A DNA stretch of 64,000 nt, from positions 1,429,505-1,493,504 of the forward strand of contig NZ_KN676113.1 of the NCBI RefSeq assembly GCF_000802185.1. The letters run 5' to 3'. Source of the DNA: Belnapia sp. F-4-1 (lineage in GTDB: Bacteria > Pseudomonadota > Alphaproteobacteria > Acetobacterales > Acetobacteraceae). Below, one piece after another: positions 55,020 through 63,655 of the stretch. How positions within the stretch are numbered: the first letter of the stretch is position 1; each line of letters opens with the position of its first letter. The notes under the pieces were generated by a model. The model was not told the DNA's origin. It saw nothing but the letters and a program-made list of their open reading frames with translations, and made no database searches. Made by a program: the position numbers and the translations under genes.

Positions 55020-56069
55020 ATGACCGACTTGCTCCCCCATGAAGCGATCGTCTGGGCGTTCCGTATGCTGATCGGGCGCGATCCGAAGGATGAAGGCGAA
55101 ATCGAGCTGCACAGGCAGCATCCCGATGTCGACTCCTTGCGCACGGCCTTTCTGAGCACCCCCGAGTTCCGGCTGACCTTCTCGAAGTTCGGGCCGAAGC
55201 AGCCTTACTGCGCTCCGCTCTTCCTGTTGCAGAAGCCACAAGATCCGGCACTTCCCTGGCGCTTCACGCCGCCTTCACTGCAGGAGCCAGTGTCTCAGCT
55301 TTGTACTGCCGGACAAATGGAAGAGCCCTGCTTCGCTGAACTTTGTGCTGCACTCGACCTGCCCGTAAGCCAGCATCGCAAGATCTGGGAATTCTGCTTC
55401 CTTGTTGCTGCGATGAAGGCGAACGGCCTGCTCCGGCCTGGATCGAGGGCGCTCGGCTTCGGTGTCGGGACGGAACCGCTGCCCGCTTTCCTGGTGAAAC
55501 ATGGCATGAGCGTCCTTGCGACCGACGCACCGCTCGACGTCGTGGAGGGCCAGGGTTGGGAAACGTCCAACCAGCACGCGACGGGCATCGAGGCGCTGGA
55601 CCGACCGGCCATCATTCCCTTCGAGACTTTGCAGCGTCAGACCCAGTTCAGGGCGCTCGACATGAACGCCATACCGGATGACCTCGAAGGCTTCGACCTA
55701 TGCTGGTCGTCATGCGCGCTCGAGCACCTTGGCTCGATCGGTCATGGTCTGCGCTTCATCGAGGAAAGCCTGCGGCCGCTGAAGCCGGGCGGCTTTGCCA
55801 TTCACACGACCGAATTCAATCTTTCCTCCAATACCGATACCCTGGAGGCACCCAATCTGGCCTTCTTCCGCAAGCGGGATATCGAAGAGCTGGCCAGCCG
55901 GCTCGTTGCGGCTGGCCACCAGGTTTCGCCGCTCAACTTCCATCCGGGCGAGGCTGAACTCGATGCTGTCATCGACCTGCCGCCCTACGCGCTGCCGCAT
56001 CTGAAGTTACTGGCTGCCGACTACGTCACCACGTCGATCGGCCTGGTCATCCGCAAGGCGGGGGGCTGA
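55020..56069 (+). CDS. SAM-dependent methyltransferase with DUF4214-like N-terminal domain
   Basis: This 349-residue protein has a DUF4214-like start (EAIVWAFRMLIGRDPKDEGEI and LRTAFLSTPEFRLTF, residues 8-52), the helical module often found with surface glycan or cell-envelope enzymes. A class I methyltransferase fold follows: LGFGVGTEPLPAFLVKHGMSVLATDA near 140, FDLCWSSCALEHLGSIG near 222, LKPGGFAIHTTEF near 258 and ADYVTTSIGLVI near the end. Substrate is probably a sugar or lipid of a surface polysaccharide. Composition is lower in GC. It faces the FkbM gene convergently with a 10-bp gap. Confidence 0.8.
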   Translation: MTDLLPHEAIVWAFRMLIGRDPKDEGEIELHRQHPDVDSLRTAFLSTPEFRLTFSKFGPKQPYCAPLFLLQKPQDPALPWRFTPPSLQEPVSQLCTAGQMEEPCFAELCAALDLPVSQHRKIWEFCFLVAAMKANGLLRPGSRALGFGVGTEPLPAFLVKHGMSVLATDAPLDVVEGQGWETSNQHATGIEALDRPAIIPFETLQRQTQFRALDMNAIPDDLEGFDLCWSSCALEHLGSIGHGLRFIEESLRPLKPGGFAIHTTEFNLSSNTDTLEAPNLAFFRKRDIEELASRLVAAGHQVSPLNFHPGEAELDAVIDLPPYALPHLKLLAADYVTTSIGLVIRKAGG

Positions 56070-56079
56070 CCAGGGCAGA

Positions 56080-56961
56080 TCAGCTTGGGCTTTGGCCAAA
56101 ATTCACCGGCTCCAGGCGGGACAGATAAAGCATCGTATCCTCTCGCTCGGCCAAAAGGCGTTCTGGCCGAGCCGGCCGCACCACGGCGTCGTCATCGAGC
56201 TGGCGCAGCGGGAAGGCGGCCGAGATCTCCTCCAGCATGCGCTGCGGGTCCCGGCAACGGAGGGCGTTGAACTCCAGAAGAATCTTGATATCGGGACTGC
56301 GCCGAATAAGGTCGCCAATGCCAGACCACAATACTTCCTCGGCTCCCTCGACGTCGATCTTCATGAAATCAACCGCACCGACCGCCAGATCGTTCAAGGC
56401 GAGCGTTTCGACCTCGACTTCGATAATGTCGCCATCCGTCGCGGACGCGCCCCCCATCAGGCTGCCATTCTTGGGATCGCGGACCGAAGCGCGGAACTGC
56501 AAACGATCGCCGCTACGCCCGGCAACGGCCTTCGCTTCGCACTCGGTCCAGCGGCTGAAGCCATTGATGTCAATATTGCGTTGCAGCAAATCGAGTAGCC
56601 AGGGGTTGGGCTCAATGGCAAGGACCTTGCCGCCAGCACCAACCAAATCCCCCATCAAAACGGTATAGTATCCCAGGTTTGCACCGACATCGACAACGGT
56701 CATCCCCTTGCCGACGTTACGCCAGATGAAATCACTTACCCAGTATTCCCAGTAGCCATCCATCATCAAATGCGGTGCAAGGCCACGGTCCCGGCAATCA
56801 ACGAAGAATTTGTAACGACCAAGAATACGGCACAATATGGTCTCGGGGTCGATCGAAATCGTATGGCATCGCCGCCGTATCGCCGCTTCGAGGCCCCGGC
56901 GATCATGGGAAGTGATTAAATCCTCGATGCTTAAAAGATCGAGTTGTTGGTCCAGCGACAT
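56080..56961 (-). CDS. FkbM family methyltransferase
   Basis: This 293-residue enzyme has a FkbM-type SAM domain. After about 100 residues, including YWEYWVSDFIWRNV, the SAM motif reads VVDVGANLGYYTVLMGDLVG (near 108), followed by VLAIEPNPWLLDLLQRNI, the mid-domain VDFMKIDVEGAEEVLWSG (near 205) and ILLEFNALR. FkbM enzymes O-methylate sugars of polysaccharides and natural products. ATG 56961 starts at MSLDQQLDLL. It is convergent with the DUF4214 methyltransferase, and both have lower GC than the flanks. Together they suggest surface-glycan modification. Confidence 0.85.
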   Translation of the reverse strand: MSLDQQLDLLSIEDLITSHDRRGLEAAIRRRCHTISIDPETILCRILGRYKFFVDCRDRGLAPHLMMDGYWEYWVSDFIWRNVGKGMTVVDVGANLGYYTVLMGDLVGAGGKVLAIEPNPWLLDLLQRNIDINGFSRWTECEAKAVAGRSGDRLQFRASVRDPKNGSLMGGASATDGDIIEVEVETLALNDLAVGAVDFMKIDVEGAEEVLWSGIGDLIRRSPDIKILLEFNALRCRDPQRMLEEISAAFPLRQLDDDAVVRPARPERLLAEREDTMLYLSRLEPVNFGQSPS

Positions 56962-57060
56962 CAAGTGCCCCCATGCATGGCGCCCGAACAGCCAATACGA
57001 TGCCGTTCCGGAATTCCAAGGCACCATAGGGGGCGGTGGCTGGACGGTTCAACAACAAGA

Positions 57061-57090
57061 AGCCGTCCCCCAACGAATTGGGGGACGGCT
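57061..57090 (-). terminator. Strong intrinsic terminator after csbD
   Basis: AGCCGTCCCCCAA and TTGGGGGACGGCT pair perfectly over 13 bp with a CGAA loop. Reading the minus strand, the stem is followed by TCTTGTTGTTG, a T-rich tail. It begins 26 bp after the csbD stop and separates csbD from fkbM. Confidence 0.75.
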
Positions 57091-57116
57091 CACAACACCA
57101 AGCAGGTGCTCGCCAA

Positions 57117-57299
57117 TCAGTCGTTGGTCGCGTCGCGGACCTTGTCCTTGGCGCCGCCGACGGCGTTCTGCACCTTGCCCTCGGCCTTGTCGGTCTTGCC
57201 TTCGGCCTGCAGGGCAGCGTCGCCGGTCACCTTGCCGGCGGCATCCTTCACCGCGCCCTTGACCTGCTTGCCAATGCCTTCGATGCGATCCTTGTCCAT
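57117..57299 (-). CDS. CsbD family stress-response protein
   Basis: This 60-residue hydrophilic protein has the family start MDKDRIEGIGKQVKGAVKDA. It continues with repeated AxGKxxGD-type units (AAGKVTGDAALQAEGKTDKA and EGKVQNAVGGAKDKVRDA). CsbD proteins are induced by general stress in many bacteria and have no known enzymatic role. A GGGGAG ribosome site precedes ATG 57299. It is a single gene with its own strong terminator. Confidence 0.88.
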   Translation of the reverse strand: MDKDRIEGIGKQVKGAVKDAAGKVTGDAALQAEGKTDKAEGKVQNAVGGAKDKVRDATND

Positions 57300-57391
57300 G
57301 GCTGGCACTCCCCTTTGGCGCACCGCGGCATGCGGCGGCTTCGAGGGACAGAACGCAATGAGGGAGCGAAAGGTTCCGGGTTACGATCCGG

Positions 57392-58723
57392 TCACAGGCC
57401 TTCCAGCGCCGCCTCCACCGCGGCGCCGAAGCGCTCGACGATCGTATCCACCTGCTCGGCCGTGACGTTGTAGGGCGGTGCGAGGATGGCATGGTCGCCC
57501 TGCCGCCCGTCGATGGTGCCCCCCATGGGGTAGCAGGCGAGGCCGCGGGCATAGCCCTCCATCTTCACCCGCTCGTTCAGCTTGAGCGCCGGGTCGAAGA
57601 CCGCCTTGCTGGCCCGGTCGGCGACGAATTCCACCGCCCAGAACAGGCCCCGCCCGCGGATGTCGCCGATGTGCCGGTGGTTGCCGAAGCGCTCCAGCAG
57701 CCGCTGCTCCAGCCGCGCGCCCATCTCCCTGGCATTCTCCAGCAGTTGCTCCTCGGCGATCACCCGCTGCACCGCGAGCGCCGCGGCGCAGGCGACCGGA
57801 TGCGCCTGGTAGGTGTGGCCGTGCATGAAGGCGCCGGAGCCTTGCAGGAAGGCCCCCATCACCCGCCCATGTACCAGGATGCCGCCGATCGGCTGGTAGC
57901 CGCCGCCGAGCCCCTTGGCGACGATCTGGATGTCGGGCACCACGCCTTCCTGCTCCCAGGTGTGCATGGTGCCGCAGCGGCCCATGCCGCTCATCACCTC
58001 GTCGAGGATGAGCAGCGCGCCGTGCCGGTCGCAGACCGCCTTCATCGCCGGGAAATAGCCGGGCAGCGCCGTGGCGCAGCCGAGCGTGGCGCCGACCACC
58101 GTCTCCGCCATGAAGCCGATGACGGTGTCAGGGCCGAGGCGCTGGAACTCCGCCTCCAGCTCACCGGCCAGGCGGGTGACGTATTGCTCGTCGCTCTCGC
58201 CCTCGCCCTGGCCGCGATAGGCATAGCAGGGCGAGACATGGCTGAAGGCCGGCGAGAGCAGCGGCTGGTAGGGCGCGCGGCGCATCGCATTGCCGCCGGC
58301 CGAGAGCGCGCCGAGCGTGTTGCCGTGGTAGCTCTGCCGCCGGGCGATGAAGCGCGTCCTCTGCGGCTGGCCGAGCTCAAGGAAATACTGGCGCGCCAGC
58401 TTGATCGCCGCCTCGTTCCCCTCCGAGCCGGAGGAGCAGAAATAGGCATGCGTCAGCCCGCCGGGCTCGTGGCCGACCAGCACATCGGCCAGCGCCTCGG
58501 CGCTCTCGCAGCTGAACAGCGCGGTATGCGCATAGGAGAGCGTGTCGAGCTGCGCCTTGATCGCCTCGATCACCTTCGGATGCCCATGGCCGAGGCAGGC
58601 CACGGCCGCGCCGCCCGAGGCATCGATGATCGCGCGGCCATCCTGGTCGTAGAGATGGATGCCCTCGCCCCGCAGGGCGAGCGGCGGGTCGGCATGCAGG
58701 CTGCGATGGATGAGGTGGCTCAC
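57392..58723 (-). CDS. Class III PLP-dependent aminotransferase
   Basis: This 443-residue fold-type I aminotransferase carries HAYFCSSGSEGNEAAIKLARQ (near 92), RRQSYHGNTLGALS (near 128) and LLILDEVMSGMGRCGTMHTW (near 237). The PLP lysine is in IVAKGLGGGYQPIGG (near 269), and GHTYQAHPVACAAAL follows. This is the aspartate-aminotransferase-family branch used for omega-amino acids, beta-alanine or diamines; the amine donor is not identifiable. Starts are GTG 58723, chosen because it matches the family, or ATG 58762. It seems to be a single gene, followed downstream by csbD. Confidence 0.88.
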   Translation of the reverse strand: MSHLIHRSLHADPPLALRGEGIHLYDQDGRAIIDASGGAAVACLGHGHPKVIEAIKAQLDTLSYAHTALFSCESAEALADVLVGHEPGGLTHAYFCSSGSEGNEAAIKLARQYFLELGQPQRTRFIARRQSYHGNTLGALSAGGNAMRRAPYQPLLSPAFSHVSPCYAYRGQGEGESDEQYVTRLAGELEAEFQRLGPDTVIGFMAETVVGATLGCATALPGYFPAMKAVCDRHGALLILDEVMSGMGRCGTMHTWEQEGVVPDIQIVAKGLGGGYQPIGGILVHGRVMGAFLQGSGAFMHGHTYQAHPVACAAALAVQRVIAEEQLLENAREMGARLEQRLLERFGNHRHIGDIRGRGLFWAVEFVADRASKAVFDPALKLNERVKMEGYARGLACYPMGGTIDGRQGDHAILAPPYNVTAEQVDTIVERFGAAVEAALEGL

Positions 58724-58801
58724 GGTGGGACCTCCGGCGCGGCAAGGCGGCCAGGGTTCCATGATTCCGAAAGCCGCTCAACACGCGGCCGGGCAGCGAC
58801 T

Positions 58802-58948
58802 TCAGGGCATGGTGCGAGGCGCCGTCGTCTGCGGCGTCGGCGCGATGCGGCCGTTCTGGTCGGGCGTCGCGACCCCGTTGGTCCGGCGCGGCGCTTCGGC
58901 GCAGGCGGCCATAAGGGCGAGCAGCAGCAGCGGGGCGGCGAGGCGCAT
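58802..58948 (-). CDS. 48-residue putative lipoprotein
   Basis: A short gene between the aminotransferase and nupC. It has the lipoprotein signal MRLAAPLLLLALMAAC, with Cys16 as lipid attachment site, then a Thr/Pro/Arg-rich stretch (APRRTNGVATPDQNGR and APTPQTTAPRTMP). It is easy to overlook because of its size. Coding is supported by the sharp signal-peptide pattern and in-frame stop; function is unknown. It could be a short outer-membrane lipopeptide. Confidence 0.55.
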   Translation of the reverse strand: MRLAAPLLLLALMAACAEAPRRTNGVATPDQNGRIAPTPQTTAPRTMP

Positions 58949-59006
58949 GTTTCGTCTCCAGGGCGGTTGCAACAGGGGCAGAAACCCCGTCGCCGCCCGA
59001 AGTTGC

Positions 59007-60254
59007 TCAGGGTGCCGTCAGCACGCCGACCGTCGCGCCCGCCATGCAGCAGGCGATGCTCGCCGCGACCAGCGCCTTCAGCCCGAGCCGCAGGATGTCG
59101 GCCCGGCGTTCCGGACACATCGCGGCCATCCCCGTCACCATGATCCCGACCGAGGCGAAATTGGTGAAGCCGCAGAGCGCATAGGTGAGGATGACGCGCG
59201 ACCGCTCGGCAAGACCTGCCCCGCCGCTCGCGGCGAGCTGGAGGTAGCTGACGAACTCGTTCACCACCACCTTCACGCCGAGGCTGGCGCCAACCGTCGC
59301 GCATTCCGCGGCCGGGATGCCCATGGCGAAGGCGAGCGGCCAGAACACCCAGCCGGCGATGGCCTCCAGCGTCCAGCCCGTCAGCGGCTGGAGGATGCCG
59401 TTCGCCAGCGCCACCAGCGCGACAAAGACGATGAGCGAGGCCATGATGCCGAGCAGCAGCTGCAGGCCATCCGCCGTGCCACGCACCAGCGCGTCCATGG
59501 TGCTGTCGTAGAGGCGGGGGGCCTCCCCTTCCGGCCTGGATGTCGCCATCGCCTCCCGCTCCGGCAGCATCAGCAGCGCGGCGAGGATGGCGCCTGGCGC
59601 CGAGACCAGGCTCGCCGTCAGCAGCTGCCCGGCCGCATCCGGAACCACCGGGGCGATCATCGTCGCATAGACCACCAGCATGTTGCCGCTGATGGTGGCG
59701 AGGCCGGCCACCATGACGACGAACAGCTCCGCCTCGGTCAGCCGCCCGAGCCAGGGGCGGATCAGCAGCGGGGCTTCCACCATGCCGACGAAGACATTCG
59801 CCGCGACCGAGAGGTTGCAGGCCCCGGACAGGCCGAACAGCCAGCCGAGGCCACGCGCCAGCCCGCGCACCACCAGCGGCATGACGCGCCAGTGGTATAG
59901 CACCGCAGAGAGCGCGCCGACCAGCAGCACCAGCGGCAGCGCCTGGAAGAAGAGGATGAAGCTGCCGCCCGGCACCGTCTCCGCATAGGGCAGCGGACCG
60001 CCGCCGAGATAGCCGAAGACCAGCGTGGTGCCTGCCCGCGTCGCCCGCGCCAGCGCATCCACTGCATCGCCCACCAGGGCGAAGCCGGCGCGCAGCGGCG
60101 GCAGGTGCAGCAGCGCCGCGGCAACCAGCATCTGCCCGAGCAGCCCCGCCACCACCACGCGCGGGCGCACGCCGCGCCGGCAGCCGCCCAGCACCCAGGC
60201 CAGCAGGCAGAGCGCCGGCAGCCCGGCCAGGGATTGCAGTTGCAGCGCGCTCAT
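59007..60254 (-). CDS. nupC: CNT family nucleoside transporter NupC-like
   Basis: This 415-residue concentrative nucleoside transporter is driven by H+ or Na+. It has about ten hydrophobic segments with the family's Gate-like repeats: FVFGYLGGG-type sequence (LVFGYLGGGPLPYAE, near 78), the SVAANVFVGMVEAPLLIRPWL motif near 149 with its Glu, and GVKVVVNEFVSYLQLA near 327. ALCGFTNFASVGIMVTGMAAM is in the last helix. Uptake of nucleosides across the inner membrane is the expected role. Its ATG overlaps the rmuC stop (4 bp), so the two genes form a unit. Confidence 0.9.
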   Translation of the reverse strand: MSALQLQSLAGLPALCLLAWVLGGCRRGVRPRVVVAGLLGQMLVAAALLHLPPLRAGFALVGDAVDALARATRAGTTLVFGYLGGGPLPYAETVPGGSFILFFQALPLVLLVGALSAVLYHWRVMPLVVRGLARGLGWLFGLSGACNLSVAANVFVGMVEAPLLIRPWLGRLTEAELFVVMVAGLATISGNMLVVYATMIAPVVPDAAGQLLTASLVSAPGAILAALLMLPEREAMATSRPEGEAPRLYDSTMDALVRGTADGLQLLLGIMASLIVFVALVALANGILQPLTGWTLEAIAGWVFWPLAFAMGIPAAECATVGASLGVKVVVNEFVSYLQLAASGGAGLAERSRVILTYALCGFTNFASVGIMVTGMAAMCPERRADILRLGLKALVAASIACCMAGATVGVLTAP

Positions 60255-61270
60255 TCGGCAGCTCTTGCCGGGGCCGGCGGATCCATCTCCACCGCCTCGA
60301 TGCGGGCGGCGGTCGCCAGGATCTTCTGCGCGGTGATGCCGATCTGGTCCATGTCGGACTGCGCCTCGCCGAAATGCCGGCGGAGGTTGGCGACGCGCCG
60401 GTCGAGCCGCCCCGTTTCCTCCGCCAGCCGCGCCACCTCCAGCCGGAGGTGCTGCGCCTCCGCCCGCAGCCGTACGTCGCGCATCAGCGCCCGCATGGCG
60501 CCGAGCACCGCCCAGAGCGTCCCGGGCGAGACCAGGTAGACGCCGCGCCGCGCCGCCTCCTGCACCAGCCCGCCATGGAGCGCGTGGAGGTCGGCATGCA
60601 GGGCTTCGGAGGGGAGGAAGATCAGCGCGCCCTCCGCCGTCTCGCCCGGCCGGATGTACTTGCTCGCCACGTCGTCGACATGACGGCGGATGTCGGAGAC
60701 CAGCCGCCGCGTTGCCTGCACCCGCGTCCCGTCGTCCATGGCCGTGCGCAGCGCCTGCCAAGCCTCGAGCGGGAATTTGCTGTCGATGGCGATGGGTCCG
60801 GGCGGGAAGGGCAGGCGGATCAGCGCGTCGCAGCGCGTGCCGTTGGAGAGCGGGTGCTGCCAGGCCCAGCCCTCGGCCGGCAGGCGGTCGGCCAGCATGT
60901 CGCGCAGCTGCACCTCGCCGAAGGCCCCGCGCGCCTGCTTGTTGCCGAGGATGCCGGCGAGCGTCGTCACCTGCCCGCCCAGCGCCTCGATATTGGCCCG
61001 CGCGGCATCGATGACGGCCAGGCGCTCATGGATGCGCCGGGCGCTTTCCTGCGTCCGGTCGGCGCTGTCGGCGAGGCTGCGGGCCAGGCGCTCGTTCTGC
61101 TGCGCCACCGCCTGGTCGAGCCGGTCGGACAGCGCCTCCATCCGGTCGGCGAGCAGGGCTACGCCCTCCCCGCCGCCGCGCGGGCGGAAGGCGAGCACCA
61201 GCAACCCGCCGGCGAGCGCGGCCACGACGGGCACCAGCAAGGGCAGCAGCCAGTCCGGCACGCAGAGCAC
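60251..61270 (-). CDS. rmuC: DNA recombination protein RmuC
   Basis: This 339-residue protein has an N-terminal hydrophobic helix (WLLPLLVPVVAALAGGLLVLAF) and a coiled-coil (about 40-110). A RmuC nuclease-like domain follows: GAFGEVQLRDMLAD near 112, PIAIDSKFPLEAWQAL near 160 and ALIFLPSEALHADLHAL near 213. RmuC limits inversions at short repeats, probably acting as a membrane-tethered endonuclease. The chosen start is GTG 61270; a second GTG (61261) would cut the leader by three residues. It is followed by nupC and preceded by carbonic anhydrase with a 42-bp gap. Confidence 0.88.
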   Translation of the reverse strand: MLCVPDWLLPLLVPVVAALAGGLLVLAFRPRGGGEGVALLADRMEALSDRLDQAVAQQNERLARSLADSADRTQESARRIHERLAVIDAARANIEALGGQVTTLAGILGNKQARGAFGEVQLRDMLADRLPAEGWAWQHPLSNGTRCDALIRLPFPPGPIAIDSKFPLEAWQALRTAMDDGTRVQATRRLVSDIRRHVDDVASKYIRPGETAEGALIFLPSEALHADLHALHGGLVQEAARRGVYLVSPGTLWAVLGAMRALMRDVRLRAEAQHLRLEVARLAEETGRLDRRVANLRRHFGEAQSDMDQIGITAQKILATAARIEAVEMDPPAPARAAE

Positions 61271-61312
61271 TCCCCGATTCGCGGCCGAAGTCTCGCATGT
61301 TTCACGCCGGGA

Positions 61313-61921
61313 TCAGGACGCTAGGCGGAATTCCCCGTCCTCGCCGAGCAGCATCAGCCGGCCCGTCGCCACGCCGAAATGCCCGCCATGCAGGCTCAGC
61401 CGGCCGGCCCCGACAGCCTCAGCCACCCAGGGGAAGGTCATCAGGTTGCGGAGCGAGATGCGCACCGCCTCGTGCTCGCCCTCGGTCTGCTGCTCGGCCG
61501 GGTCGCAACGCAGCACCCGCTCCCGCGCCTCGGCGGCAATGCTGATCCAGCCGACGACGAAGTCCTGCGCCTCGGGCGGCGCGCCGTGCAGGAGCGCCGC
61601 GACGCCGCCGCAGAGCGCATGGCCGAGCACCAGCACCCGCTCCACCTTCAGCACGCGCACGGCGAATTCCAGCGCCGCGCTGGTGCCGTGGAAGGCGGCG
61701 TCCGGCATGTAGGGCGGCACCAGGTTGGCCACGTTGCGGACGACGAAGAGCTCGCCCGGCGCTGCCGAGAAGATCATCTGCGGATCGACCCGGCTATCGG
61801 AGCAGGCGATCACCAGCGTCTTCGGGCTCTGCCCGCGCTCGGCCAGTTCCTCGAACCGCGCTTTCTGCTGCGGCCAGGTTTCCTCGCGGAAGCGGCGATA
61901 GCCGTCGATCAGGCGTTGCAT
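61313..61921 (-). CDS. can: Beta-class carbonic anhydrase
   Basis: This 202-residue zinc enzyme interconverts CO2 and bicarbonate. The metal ligands appear in order as Cys in ACSDSRVDP (near 40, with the catalytic Asp-Arg dyad), then His and Cys in [12 protein letters not shown] (near 100-103). [12 protein letters not shown] and [12 protein letters not shown] are further conserved stretches. Its position between purH and rmuC fits the need of purine and pyrimidine synthesis for bicarbonate, but the link is not proven. The ATG at 61921 leaves 69 bp to purH. Confidence 0.92.
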   Translation of the reverse strand: MQRLIDGYRRFREETWPQQKARFEELAERGQSPKTLVIACSDSRVDPQMIFSAAPGELFVVRNVANLVPPYMPDAAFHGTSAALEFAVRVLKVERVLVLGHALCGGVAALLHGAPPEAQDFVVGWISIAAEARERVLRCDPAEQQTEGEHEAVRISLRNLMTFPWVAEAVGAGRLSLHGGHFGVATGRLMLLGEDGEFRLAS

Positions 61922-61990
61922 GGGGTTCCTGCTGCGCTGCGATGATGATTCGCCCGATGTGTTCCGACCGGGGCCGGAATCAAGCCCGGC

Positions 61991-63568
61991 TCAGTGGCGG
62001 AAGTGCCGCATGCCGGTGAAGACCATGGCGAGCCCCGCCGCATCGGCCGCCGCGATCACTTCGTTGTCGCGCATCGAGCCGCCGGGCTGGATCACCGCCG
62101 TGGCGCCGGCCGCCGCCGCCGTCTCCAGCCCGTCGGCGAAGGGGAAGAAGGCGTCCGAGGCGACGACGCTCCCGCGGGCCAGCGGCTCGGCGAGGCTGGC
62201 GGCCTTGGCCGCCGCCTCCGACTTCCAGGCGGCGATGCGGCTGCTTTCCACCCGGTTCATCTGCCCGGCGCCGATGCCGACCGTCGCCAGCCCCTTGGCA
62301 TAGACGATGGCGTTCGACTTCACGTGCTTGCAGACGCGGAAGGCGAAGAGCAGGTCGGCCATCTCCTGCTCGCTCGGCGCCCGCTTGGTCACCACCTTGA
62401 GACCCGCCGCCTCGACGCGGCCGGCATCCCGCGACTGCGCCAGGAAGCCGCCGGAGACGCTCTTGAACACGCGGCCGGGCACCGCCGGGTCGGGCACGGC
62501 GCCGGTCAGCAGCAGGCGGAGGTTCTTCTTCCGGGCGAAGACCGCCTTCGCGGCTTCGTCCGCATCAGGGGCGACGACGACCTCGGTGAAGATGGCGGTG
62601 ATCCTTTCCGCCGCCGCCGCATCCAGCACCCGGTTCGCCGCGACGATGCCGCCGAAGGCCGAGACCGGGTCGCAGAGCAGCGCCCGGTCCCAGGCCGCCG
62701 TCAGGCTCTCGTCCACGGCCACGCCGCAGGGATTGGCGTGCTTGACGATGACGATGGCCGGCCGGTCGAACTCGGCGACGCATTCGAAGGCGGCGTCGGT
62801 GTCGTTCAGGTTGTTGTAGGACAGCTCCTTGCCCTGCACCTGCCGCGCGGTGGCGATGCCCGGCCGGTCGCTGCCATCGGTGTAGAAGGCCGCCTGCTGG
62901 TGCGGGTTCTCGCCGTAGCGCAGGCCCTGGCGCAGCACGCCCGCGACGGCGAGGCGGGGCGGGAAGGCCTCGCCGAGTTGTCCGGCGAACCAGCCGGAGA
63001 TGGCGGCGTCATAGGCCGCCGTCCGGGCATAGGCGGCGGCGGCCAGCCGGCGGCGCGTCGCCAGCCGCGTGCCGCCCTCGGCCGCCATCTCGGCCTGCAC
63101 CTCGACCAATTGCGCGGGCTCGGTCAGCACGACCACATGCGCGTGGTTCTTGGCGGCGCTGCGGATCATCGCCGGGCCGCCGATGTCGATGTTCTCGATG
63201 CAGTCCTCGAAGCCGGCGCCGCCGGCGACCGTCGCCTCGAAGGGGTAGAGGTTGACCGCGACGAGGTCGATCGGCGCGATGCCGTGCTCGGCCATCTGCG
63301 CCCCATGCTCCGGCAGGTCGCGCCGGCCGAGCAGGCCGCCATGCACCTGCGGCACCAGCGTCTTCACCCGGCCATCCAGGATCTCGGGGAAGCCGGTATG
63401 CTCGGAGACGTCCTTTACCAGGATGCCGGCTTCGCGCAGCGCCCGCGCGGTGCCGCCGGTCGAAAGGATCTCCACCCCCTGCCCGGCCAGGAACCGGCCG
63501 AATTCGAGCAGCCCGGTCTTGTCGGAGACGGAGATCAGGGCACGGCGGATGGGGACGAGGTCGGTCAT
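61991..63568 (-). CDS. purH: Bifunctional AICAR formyltransferase / IMP cyclohydrolase
   Basis: This 525-residue enzyme performs the last two steps of IMP synthesis. The N-terminal IMP cyclohydrolase domain (about 1-150) has [34 protein letters not shown] and [13 protein letters not shown]. The AICAR transformylase domain follows, with [16 protein letters not shown] (near 245), the catalytic [17 protein letters not shown] (near 275) and [13 protein letters not shown] near 475. Length and order are standard. The first gene upstream of carbonic anhydrase, it is separated from the SYLF gene by a hairpin. Confidence 0.95.
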   Translation of the reverse strand: MTDLVPIRRALISVSDKTGLLEFGRFLAGQGVEILSTGGTARALREAGILVKDVSEHTGFPEILDGRVKTLVPQVHGGLLGRRDLPEHGAQMAEHGIAPIDLVAVNLYPFEATVAGGAGFEDCIENIDIGGPAMIRSAAKNHAHVVVLTEPAQLVEVQAEMAAEGGTRLATRRRLAAAAYARTAAYDAAISGWFAGQLGEAFPPRLAVAGVLRQGLRYGENPHQQAAFYTDGSDRPGIATARQVQGKELSYNNLNDTDAAFECVAEFDRPAIVIVKHANPCGVAVDESLTAAWDRALLCDPVSAFGGIVAANRVLDAAAAERITAIFTEVVVAPDADEAAKAVFARKKNLRLLLTGAVPDPAVPGRVFKSVSGGFLAQSRDAGRVEAAGLKVVTKRAPSEQEMADLLFAFRVCKHVKSNAIVYAKGLATVGIGAGQMNRVESSRIAAWKSEAAAKAASLAEPLARGSVVASDAFFPFADGLETAAAAGATAVIQPGGSMRDNEVIAAADAAGLAMVFTGMRHFRH

Positions 63569-63629
63569 GGATGGCGCTCCGCGGGTCGCGGCGGGGCATA
63601 GACCCGGGGGCGGCGCGGGGCAACCTTGG

Positions 63630-63650
63630 GGGAGGGGCGCTGCCCCTCCC
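63630..63650. terminator. GC hairpin between the SYLF gene and purH
   Basis: GGGAGGGGC and GCCCCTCCC form a perfect 9-bp stem with a 3-nt loop just beyond the SYLF gene stop on the minus strand. No strong T-run follows; likely a terminator, possibly Rho-assisted. Confidence 0.45.
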
Positions 63651-63655
63651 GGGTC

